From positions 1,004,699-1,068,698 of the forward strand of contig NC_030998.1 in assembly GCF_000149955.1 (NCBI RefSeq): a DNA stretch of 64,000 bases, read 5' to 3'. This DNA is from Fusarium oxysporum f. sp. lycopersici 4287 (taxonomy: Eukaryota > Ascomycota > Sordariomycetes > Hypocreales > Nectriaceae). This document shows, piece after piece, positions 36,751 through 47,115 of this stretch. A program made the position numbers and the translations under genes. Below the pieces are notes generated by a model, which searched no databases, was not told the origin of the DNA, and saw only the letters and a list, made by a program, of their open reading frames with translations. Within the stretch, counting starts at the first letter, position 1, and each line of letters starts with the position of its first letter.

Positions 36751-37263
36751 CCCGAGTACAGACGATGCAGCATTTGAGGGATTTCTGCAAGATTCGGACA
36801 ATGATGAGTGTATGCGGAAATGGAGGAGATGTATGGCAATGGTCGATTCATGCAAGGTTGTTATCTCGGCCGCCTGGAGTAGTGTAAATTCAGTCCGTCA
36901 GTTAATTTATTTCATAAAATACACTTTGGTCAAATGGCAGCTGTCTATGTTCTTGTTCTCGTTAAATTTCTAATATGCCTCGCCTCGATTCAGGCTGCTT
37001 CAACCCATGCTCAGAAATCTCAAAAGTGCGGCTGAAATTCCAACCAACCACCAATCTCAAGCATTCGCAAAACCAGGCTGTGCATGTCTGCCTTACCCCG
37101 CTTCGTAATTATCGCAAAGATGACCTTTTCTGTTAGCTTTGTACCCTTCTGTCTTATCGTCAAGCCTTGAGCAGATGATGAAGTGGGCGAGCCCGCTCAC
37201 CAACAACCACCAAAGTCAATACAGCCCAAGCCATCAACACCCATCTCGACATAGTAGTCAGCA
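36751..37263. other. Intergenic, HET gene promoter
   Basis: No gene supported; 500 bp ending in a CA-rich leader before ATG 37264. Confidence 0.5.
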
Positions 37264-40200
37264 ATGAGGTTCCTCGACGTGAAGACATTGCAACTACATA
37301 ATTTTGATGACGCCTCTGCATACCCGCCCTACGCGATCCTCTCTCATTGCTGGTATGCGTCCGAACACGAGCTGACCTTCAAAGACTTTGAAGATTTAAG
37401 CAAGCACACTTCAAAACCTGGATATGTCAAGATCATCAACGCTTGTCTGGCCGCCATTGCTCAGGGCTACAAGTGGCTTTGGGCGGACAATGTCTGTATC
37501 AACACAGAAGACGCGATCGAGAAGAACGAGACCATGAACAAGCTTCACTTCATGTTTTTGAATGCAGGGGTCCGTTTACTATATATTAGCGAGATACCCA
37601 ATGCAAATACCAAGGATAACGATAAAGAAATATTTTCATCTGAGGCTCCCAAGAGTCGGTGGGCGAGTCGCGCATGGACTTACAGCGAGTTGAGGCCATC
37701 GCAGAAGTCGGTATTTTATGCCGCCGATTGGTCTCAATTGGACCGAGAGTTTCTGGCTAAAAACAATACTAATGTACTTCGAATCAACCAATACGATGAA
37801 TCAAAAGGAGACAGAGAATATTCCCTTTTTTCGTCAGACGGGCCAACTGGGGCAGAGTCACTGAGCTCGTTCATATCCTTCAGCTCTGCTCAAAGCGTCA
37901 ATGAGGAGGAGCACGCAACTCTCTTCAACTCAGGACGGAATTTTCTCATCAACCAAAACAGACCCTCTTACAAATCGGCACCAATGGATTCATTCGCATA
38001 TAGACGGGGTTTGTCTGATGATTCTGGTGATGATGATGTAAAGAGAGGTCCCAGCGATCCGCAAGCAAATAGGTGAGGGTACCCCAGTGCTTAGATGCAC
38101 AAGACTAATTTGTTGCGATAGGCAAAGCGGTATCCGTATCCTGATTCTCGACAACGACTATGCCGTGAGAAATATACTATCACGGCTGCTAAAGCGTCTT
38201 ATCACGGCTCAAGTCACTGTTGACAGTGGCTACGTGGTGAACTTAAAGGGATCAGGTTATGACATCGTTTTCGCTCGTGGGGAGGGAACTCCCCTGCTCT
38301 ACATGCCGCCAAATTACAGTCATCGAGGGGCCGTTCGAATATTAAAAAAGCTCATTACCATGCCGATTCAACATGGAGAATACCAGGTCATCTGCGAGTC
38401 GCAGAAGCAGAGGTGCCTTGCGGATCTTGCATCAGCAGTACTTAGAGTTGAGAGGGTCTACGAGAATGACTTCACGTTGATGTTTGGCGTCGCGTTTCCC
38501 GATGGCTCTGTCCATTGGCCACAATTTTCTTTCTCAGATCTCGCTCCTCACAGCTCTCTCCAGAGGCTTTTAGCGCAAGATCAGCTATTGGATCATCCGA
38601 CTATTGATCTTGCAACTTCGGGTCTCTTTGGTGATCAGCAGGCCATGGGCCACCTCCCTTATGGACATCATGTCCATCTCCGTCCGATGAAGAAAGCAGG
38701 GCCAGCGAACAGATACCCTCACGACCCTGGTTCTATTAACACCCAAAGCCCTCATGAGTATGGTAGTGTTCAAAGCGAGGCCATCACCAATAGCCCATGT
38801 TCATCAATTTTTGACCTCACAGTCCAGAGTCATGGGACACGTCCGTCTACTGTTCCTACTTCTCTGCCGCATAAGCCCCAAAATCCAAAAGGGGTCTTGG
38901 GCTCTCTGCAAACAACAATAGGCCAAGCGGAAGAAGAGGAGAGTATATCATCAGCTCATCACAAGAAAGAACAGAACCAGTGGTCTCATGGCAAGTCCGA
39001 AAATAATCGTGCTGAATTCGATACAGCTACAACGTATTCTTTTGATACGCTCTCTGATGACCCCAAATTTGTATACTTCCAGGCCTTCATACATCAACTT
39101 GCTGAGGACGTGAGAGCGGCTGCCGACGGAACAGCTCTCAAAGACGTTGGGCAAGGATTCCTCGACCAAACACTCAGAGACTTTGCGTGGAAGCTGCATG
39201 AGGAGTCAACAACCCCATTCCAACTTGAGACTTCTGTCATAATCCACAGAAAAAGGAGGTAAGCACAATATGACTTTGAATATTAATACTTCGCGATTCA
39301 TGTTATTGGCAGGAATATTGTCAACCTCCTTGACTTCCAAGTTCCCGCTCTTGAAGAAGCTGAGAGCGTGTCAGGTCAGAGTCTCGGGGACTCGGAGGCA
39401 GAGAATGGAGAAGAAACTTCCACAGTTCCTTTCAGAAAGGCCGAGGAAATGATCGTTGACTGGATAGATGACGTCAAATCTGGAGAACCGGACAATATTT
39501 CACAAATGCCCCAGTACAGACGGTTCATCCAAGGATCCACGGCTTACCGATGGCTTTTGACAAAGATCAGTCAGCAAAGTCGGCTGTCTTGCGAAGAGCC
39601 TAGCCTGATGGATAGGATCGGCAACACAATCAGATATAAGTTGAAAGAACGCATTCCGCACCACAAAATGAGCAGGAAAAAAGTATCCATCGGATTCGAA
39701 ATGACATATTCTGTGACATTGGATGTTATTGGAATAATGAAAAAATCCGGGATTACCTCCGGCTTTGACAAAGCCTTGCCCAACATCCTTTGCTTAACAG
39801 GCAAATGGGACGAAGCGCAAGCTACAAGTGTTGCAGAATATATGGACCAAACATGGCCCCAGTCTGGCCGTGCCATTATTTCCCTGTTACAAGACCTACT
39901 AGCAGACCAAGAAAGGTTTTTCAGTCAATTTGATCGTTTGTCTTTAAAGACTATTCGATCTGGCACTTGGACAGCGCCTGCCTGGGCTTTAACTCCTCGT
40001 TGGAATTGTTACAATTTTTGTCTTCTGGAGGGTACCATGAGTCAAGGTCGTAGCACGAGTTTTCGATACAAAATCTCAGCCAGGGGCGGCTATTACGCTA
40101 TTTCCGAGGTAGGTGAACAGATTGCTTGGTTAGCTTCAGTGTTTCAAGAGAACACCGGCTTTTTGTCGATCGAGCCATGCGTTACCGATGTCTCCGCCAC

Positions 40201-42128
40201 AGACTTCAAGGACGACGGTGGAATCACCACTGCCGTTATGGGAAATTGCTCCATTTCTTTCTCCACACGCCCCACAACCGCCTATAACCCGAGCCAAGGC
40301 TTCTGCTGGGAACGGTTGTTTGGCTCTCTGAACATAGTGCGTGGCTACCCAATACTACGACGTTCAATGCCAAAGTCTGGCCTCGAGGTGCCTTTGCGAT
40401 ACGCAGCATCTATAGTGGGATCTTCCGAGGTTGTCCAGTGGGATAATAGACTGGTAATAAAAGGATTCAACATGTTGATGGTCGCTACACTAGTAACTGC
40501 TGATGTCATGGTATGGCATCTCCTCGTCAGTGAAAAGCCTGAGGAGAGAATCTCATACCTCGACCCGAGGCTTGATCATATTGATATCAGACCTTCTGAC
40601 GAAATGTCCCTTCGGTATATTGAAGGCAAACGTCACATTGTTGGATGGTGTACTAAAGCAACAGACTTCTGTGGTGAGCCAAAACTTCTTCATGAGTTTG
40701 TCATTATACCAAATATCCGATTACTGACTCAAAGGAACAGGACATTCTACTGCTAATCACATGATCAAACCTGGCGGTCTACCGAAGGCATCAGCATCCA
40801 TTGTCGTAGACAAGCTATACATAGAAGGTGGAAGTCCTGTTACTGCTGGCCTCATGCTCGACGTTAACAAAAAGGAGCAACCCTTTTGGCTCCAAAGAGA
40901 GAAAGACTACCCAAGTTTTCTTAATTGGGTCAAACTTCAACCAGTCGTTTTCTACGATGTTGAAGAACGTCGTGCATGGCTTGTGGACGGTGCTTCTGCC
41001 CTGCTCCATCTCGTCCGCATTTCACTTCACCTAGATATCAATGACCCCGAATCAGCCTACGACTGGGTCTATGATCCCAGCAAGCTTAAAGACCACTGGC
41101 CAGGTGTTGGAAGTCGCCAAGCGGCACTTCAGACTTTAAAGAGTTGGGAAAACAGGGCATTAAATGTTTACATTGTTAACAAGCACATCGACCCGAATGG
41201 TGTACCTGTTACCAAGTATTCCACCTTCGAAGAGCGAGTAAAGACAATTCTTCACTCGATAGAGAAGTTGATTGATCGACAAGCCCAGGCGGCATCTCAA
41301 GACGGTATCAAGATCTCTCAGACCTTGGACCCACGTCGGGATGTTGTCGGTTTCGACATCGTGGATATCATTGATCCCTCAGTTCCTATTTACCCGCGTA
41401 TTCAGCATCTCAACTCATGGGGACACGGATGGATCGACTTGATACCGACTATTGGCATAACCGCCCTCTTCGGGCGGGGATTTGGAGATCTTATACGCGC
41501 CGATGAACCTGATTTGATCTGCCCAAGCTGGAGATCGGTTCCAGTAGGAAAAGACTATCTTGCTGCTTCCATATCAACAATGCAGATGCTCCATGAGAAA
41601 CGTCTCCTTAGGATGGAGCCAGGCCTCATTGGAGGTGAACTGACTAAGAAGATTACTTGGGTAACTGCCAAAGAAGCATCTTTGCATTGCAAGTGTCTCA
41701 AGAGGCAAGGTAGCAATGATGCCCAAACTGCTGGGGCAGAGTGCAATCACAACCCTGTCCAATTCCTTGCCAAAAGATGGTGGTCCCGTACTATACCGCA
41801 TGGCTTGAAGCCTGTACAGTTAGGATCTCTTGACCTTGAAGGGGCTGTGATCTTCGGTCACACTGTTCTGGGGCTAAGAACTGGAGAGAGATCGGCACCG
41901 AAACAGGCAGATGATGACGGTGCTGCATCGACAACCAGCGGCGAGCAGACCCAACTGGCTTCAGCAACTGGCTCAATCGTGAGTAAGACGACATCCATTA
42001 CTGTCCCGAGCGTTGGAGCTTCCAGCCAAGACGCGGCAAGTGTTCAGCAGAGTTTACATACAAATAAGACAACGAGTGAAGGTAAGAAGAAGAGATGGTC
42101 GAGGTTCAAGGACTGGGTCAAAAGATGA
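37264..42128 (+). CDS. Large HET-domain protein (1,564 residues)
   Basis: Four exons (37264-38072, 38122-39258, 39313-40673, 40741-42128) join in frame through introns of 49, 54 and 67 bp with good splice sites. The N-terminus (1-170) is a HET domain: MRFLDVKTLQLHNF, YAILSHCWYASEHELTFKDF, KIINACLAAIAQGYKWLWAD with NVCIN, and SRWASRAWTYSEL. A Ser-rich linker follows, then a segment near residues 273-345 (GIRILILDNDYAVRNILSRL) that faintly recalls a receiver fold. The remaining ~1,200 residues include GGYYAISEVGEQIAWLASVF and STANHMIKPGG and end in a basic RWSRFKDWVKR tail. HET domains trigger heterokaryon-incompatibility cell death; the long C-terminus is presumably the sensor or regulator (inference). 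Confidence 0.85.
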
Positions 42129-42575
42129 GTGATGTAGCGGATTATTCAGGAGACTAGTGTGCTTTGAGAGAACAGACAATATACACAACCTCATTCAACT
42201 AGCTTCAGTGAGACAGGACATCCAAATATTCATTTCTCCGTCAATCCATTCCAACCAACTTCGTAGTCTTCATCGCCTCTTCCTGCAAGAGCCCATGTGT
42301 CAAGCTGTCAAAGTGGCTCCAGTATACGGTGTTACCCGCTTGCTGAAGGAAGGTGCACATATTCTACCCCAACGTCCCGAAGAGGGTCAAAGCTACAAGT
42401 GAAGACTACCGCAGGTAGTAGGTCTTTCAAGTCTTCTGACTTCTACATTCCCGGTGACAGATGTACCGGTGACTTGCTGGCACGCTACGAGTGGCGTAAT
42501 GATCAGCGAAAGAGAAGATGCCATTGTCTACATCCCGGCACTATTAGTTTCTGGTTACTTGCGTTGTTCGAGAAC
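42129..42575. other. Intergenic / decayed 3' part of hydrolase
   Basis: Between the HET gene and the truncated hydrolase. Probably contains the lost C-terminal half of the hydrolase in eroded form; no coherent frame is left. Confidence 0.35.
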
Positions 42576-43288
42576 TTACACTCTAGATAATATCAGAGCT
42601 GTTCTCGATAGCTTCTTTAGTGTTGAAGTGAAGTCTTTTTTCGGGATACAAAGGAGCTGTGCCTTCAATGGTTTCTTTCTATTGACCTTTCTATGAAGAC
42701 TCGCAGCGGCAGTCATGTTTCCACCAGCAGAGTCACCGCCTCCACAAACCTGATCAGGGCTTATACCTCGTTTTCTCCCTTCATCACCTTGAACCCAATT
42801 GATCATTGAATCATAGTCGTCCAGTTGGATCGGTAAGCTCCGTTCTAGTGCAAGCTGATACTCAACTCCAACAATGACGGCGCCACTTTCTTCAGCAACG
42901 ATTCTCAGATCATTCTCGAACTCATCCACACTGCCGACAGTATCTCCTCCATGAAAGTAAATCAAGGCAGCGGATTCGTTCTTCTTGCGCAGGTCATGAC
43001 CAGATCTTGGGAAAGGAGACGGATTGGGATTGTGCCGTGCGGACCACGGACGACAGAGAACTAGGCATCTCCAACCGGTGCTCACGTATCAGGCTCCAAA
43101 GCGTGGAATCCAAAGACTTTTAGATGCTCTTCTCGCTCTGTTGTGAAGTCGTCTTTGCCACCCAGGTGCAGGCTTGGGTTCTGCCTCACAAAGTTTGCTA
43201 CCTCTTCATCGACGGTAGAGCGGATGCCGACTGTTGGGATACCCGACTTTGTCGTTCTAGACAGTGCTGACGGAACGCAGAAATCCAT
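42576..43288 (-). pseudogene. Truncated alpha/beta hydrolase fold-3 (esterase/lipase)
   Basis: Exons 43288-43086 and 43005-42576, intron 80 bp. The N-terminal part, start MDFCVPSALSRTTKSGIP, leads to the oxyanion-hole strand LIYFHGGDTVGS (HGGD in place of the usual HGGG), VGVEYQLALERSLPIQLDDY and the nucleophile elbow GGGDSAGGNMT. After PLKAQLLCIP the family frame is lost: a shifted frame reads FNTKEAIENSSDII and then stops. The catalytic Asp and His and the cap region are absent. A full enzyme is about 320 residues; this has about 210. It is most likely a decayed carboxylesterase. Confidence 0.65.
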
Positions 43289-44425
43289 AATTAATACTTG
43301 TAAAGTCGTCAATTCGCAAAATCTCTGGGCTTGATGCTTAGATATACCGTGTCAATGGAAGACACCAAAGGTGAAGTCAAGCAAGTACAAGTACAGTTGC
43401 CGTAATGTAGGCAAACGAGATGAAGGAGAACCGTCATAGATATCCAGCTACTATGATTCGCAAAGAATCTGTATATTATTAGCTCATAATGTCCATGATT
43501 CTCTGGAACACGCATAATCTGATGTTCGTCCCAATGTCATTATGGTGGAAGGTGAAATGCTAGGGCGCTAACAGCCCTTGTCGGATATGCAAATAGATCT
43601 GTTAAGCCACTAGTATGCTCCCTGGCGGCTGGAATCTGGAGAAAAAGATAACAATAACTGATATGCACCAGGCAAAACATCACTATTGAATGGCAGTTTT
43701 GGCATTGGAAGTTACTCTGTAATTTAGTGTCGCTAGATGATAATGAAGTTGCAATGAGAGGTTGCAGACAAATGTCGCTTGGCCAAACCTGAGTAATCTG
43801 AGATGTGAGATTGCACCAAAGTACATTCCTCTGCCGTGAGTGACCATATCCTGCGAGATTACGAGACCACAGGGATCTAATCCAATATAACCGCGTGAGG
43901 TTGACCAGTTTTCACTTCGAATGGAACTTTGGCCCAAGCGAAGTGTGCCCAATTTAGATGAAACAAGCAATACATCCGCAACAATCACGCGACCATCTCG
44001 ACGCATGAATTGTCTGTGCCGAGCCAGAGACTTACCCGCCCTGTTTCGCCTCGTGCAAAACTCCACGAATGCTTTGCTAGCCTTAACAAACATCAAGATC
44101 CAATCCCAAGTCGCATCGCTCAGGTCGGACATCGGAATTGCATGGAGTCACTCTTAGTAGGTATGCAGAGAAATAATGTATGAATCATGTAAAAATCTAT
44201 CATTACGATATAAAATCTATGTCGTGCCATGTAGGCTTATGCATAAGCTTATTGATAAGCCTTGAATGTATGTCATGTCCAAAAGTCGGGTGAATGCGCC
44301 CGTGAAAAAGAAAAGCCAACACGCGTTTCGTGCGGAATGAATGAATGTCCCCCAGCTGACTCGTCGTCAATGGTACTCGCTACTCCAAACGCCTTGTTTT
44401 AATGCCGATGCTATGTGATGAATGT
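43289..44425. other. Intergenic, no supported gene
   Basis: A minus-strand open frame of 149 codons (43683-44132, starting MSDLSDATWDW) exists, but it overlaps an opposite-strand frame and shows no family feature. It is left unannotated. Confidence 0.4.
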
Positions 44426-47115
44426 CTAGTAGAACTGAGAAATGTTAGTGATGGTCTGCAGTGAGAAATAGCGGACAGGAACTTACCAGGTTGAGTGTCC
44501 AGAGGAGGACAAAGAGGCCAAGCATGCGGAGCTTGAGGTTGTTGGCCCATGAGGACTTTGAGGGCATGTGCCGCGTAAAGCCAGAGAGCATGTTGCCGCT
44601 CATTAGAGGCTCAGCATCAGCCTTGGCTTCAACATCGTACTGCTCCTCTTGCTCCTGGGCTGCCCAGTCCTTGGTCAGAAGCTTGACCATACCACCAGTA
44701 GCGTCGGCAACGCGGGAGCTGATCCACAAGAAAACGGGAACGATGATGATCAGAGACCTCCAGCGGTCGCAGAGGAGGCTACCATCACCCTTGAAGATGT
44801 CGAGAAGGAGAAGACCCTTGGTATCGGCAGCGAGAAGGATGTGGAACTGAAGGGTAAAGGTCTCGAGGGAGCATCGGCCGATCCAGGCGAAAGTTCGAGA
44901 GTACCATGTGCGGGCGGCAGGGAACATGTTGCGAGCAGCAATGAATCCCATGATGGGGATGAAAGAGAAGACGGGGTGAAGGGCAGTGTAATCCTGCTTG
45001 GTCTCGGCGCTGCTGACAGCAACCCACCAGTACAGAGGGATGGAGAGAATACCAGCGACACCGGCCAGGCCATAAGATTGGGTGAGGATCTTGTTGTACA
45101 GCTTGGTCCGGACGGAAGCGACACCCATAATGATACCGACGTAGACAATGAGACCATCAAGACCGAGACGGAACTGCCACTCGTGAAGATCCCACTCAAT
45201 TCGGAAGACCATGTTCAAGGCATCGAAAACCCACTGCAGAACAGGAGTCCACAACATAGCGCCAGGGCAGATGGCAGCCGAAACAGCAATCTTACCCATG
45301 AGCGCCCAGGTGTTGTCGTTGTACTTCTGACCAATTGCGAAGAGGGCGTAGATGATAAGGAACCAGAAGCTGACGAGGGGAGCGAAGTAGTAGAACATGT
45401 AGTCGGTGTTCATGAAGAAGGGCAACGCGCAGCTGAGAAGGTTGAGGCGCAGGAGAACGGCGGCGACGCGCTTGAAGGAGAAATCCTTCTTGGAGCTGAA
45501 GAAAACACCATGACCAAAACCAGTCTGGAAGAGATAGGCGGCAACGAGGAGACGGATGCCGACGTAGATATTGAGGTCGCGCGAAGCACCAGTCCAGTGA
45601 TACACGAGGATGAGAGCCTGCATCCATCCCTTCCACTCGTCAGTCTGGTCACGGGACAAAGGCTTCGCATCGTCGAGAGTCGCGGGGGCGGCAGCAGGAG
45701 CGGCGCCAGGTCGAGGAGGTGGAGGCTTGGACTTAGTCATGAAGGCAAAGCCGACAATGAAGCAGAGAGCAGACATGAGATTGAAGTCGAACATGTTGTA
45801 CTCCTTGGAACCCTTGGCGAAAGACTGTGTTCGGTCGGCCCAGTAGCAAGCAAGCAGACCTGTAACGAAGGTAGCGACATCGAGGTTGAAGATAGCCCAC
45901 TTGGGAGCCTCGCTGGATCGAAGAGCAATAATCTCGGTGATGGCAGCACCGCCGACATAGAGAATACCGAGAGTGACGAGGATAATCTGGATGAAAGACT
46001 TCTGTCCATAGTCAGTGCAGCAAGTGCGATCATAAGGATAAGACTTCTGAATGTCGAGCTTGGCATTGCATCGAAGGTTAAGAAGGATCTGGGCCTTCAT
46101 CTCAGCAACACTGTCGGTGACATGGAAACCATTCTCGTGGTCGCCGATAGCATCCTGCTGGTCATACGACAAAGCGGGGAAAGACCACAACATGGGAATA
46201 CCAGACTCTTGTTCCTGTGTCTTGAGGAACTCATCAATTTCCTCGACCTCACCAGGCTGAGAAGCGACACCAGTCTTGCGGTAATCAGGTAGCATGTCGT
46301 AGAAGGGCGGGGCAATTGGCGCCCAGAAAACTTCGTTGCCAATTCCATCGCGAGGGTCCATGGGTCGGCTACCGAAAGGCTCAAAGTCCATGTTGGAAGC
46401 GAGTTCGGACATGTTGTTGAAGGCGGCCTTGAACATGGGGATAGACTCTTCCTTCTCAAAGCGGGCGGCGAACCAAACTCCCATTCCCATGAAGGCCAGG
46501 GCGGGACCTTTTTGCTCTTCGACGGGGACCTCGTTGATCCTCTCTTCGTGGTAGAGGGTGAGTTCATTGCGGGCGACGGCGCTGTCGTTGCCAAATGGAT
46601 CCCAGATTTCCTTGAGTCGAATACCGCCGAATTCTACATCGTGGCTTTCGTGCTTCTTGCTGTTTGCTCGTACCTCCTCGGCTTTTTCTGCGTCGAGCTA
46701 TCGTGGTGTTAGCGACTGTTGGTCATGCAATTGAACATTGACCAAATAATTCGGCAACACATCTACAATCAAATCATCATCGACTTACCAGACGAGCCAT
46801 GCCATAAAAGACCTGTCGAGTCGTAGAGTCACCAACAAAAAGCATATGTCGTCCTTCCATGCACTCTTCAATCTCCTCCTTCTTATACTTGTGAATCATG
46901 CATCCAGGCGGCTGCCAGTTTGTAAAAGGCGCTCTGCTTCCATTCTCTGCAGGAGTATTCAACCAGGTTCCATCATTAAGCAGAGCCTTACAGCGATACG
47001 GATCATCGCTTAGTTGAAGCTGGTTGATGGCGATGCCCAAGATGACGACCAGCGTCAAGCCGAGGGCCAGCACCCGGTTAAGCGCAACACCAGAAGTTGG
47101 GAGTGCTGCACCCAT
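44426..47115 (-). CDS. CAS1-type O-acetyltransferase (PC-esterase + 10-TM acyltransferase)
   Basis: Exons 47115-46789, 46697-44487 and a 9-nt final exon 44434-44426 encode 848 residues. An N-terminal membrane anchor (LALGLTLVVILGIAI) precedes a luminal SGNH-like domain with GDSTTRQ (Ser97) and a later ENGFHV, which occupies the place of the DxxH motif; Asp appears as Asn there. About ten membrane helices follow (for example FNLDVATFVTGLLACYWADR, MQALILVYHWTGASRDLNIY). This matches Cas1p/CASD1 proteins that O-acetylate glycans in the Golgi. A GTAAGT donor at 44486 and CTAAC...CTCAG acceptor make the protein end NLFY instead of reading into the intron. Introns are 91 and 52 bp. Confidence 0.88.

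Noticed and set aside
43683..44132. Minus-strand 149-codon frame starting MSDLSDATWDW
   Set aside because: Some protein-like character, but overlapping plus-strand frame and no family or splice evidence; would need RNA-seq.
44649..46292. 547-codon plus-strand frame opposite the CAS1 gene
   Set aside because: Antisense shadow; acidic Glu/Asp/Gly-rich translation is the mirror of Phe/Leu/Ala-rich membrane codons with C/G-ending third positions.
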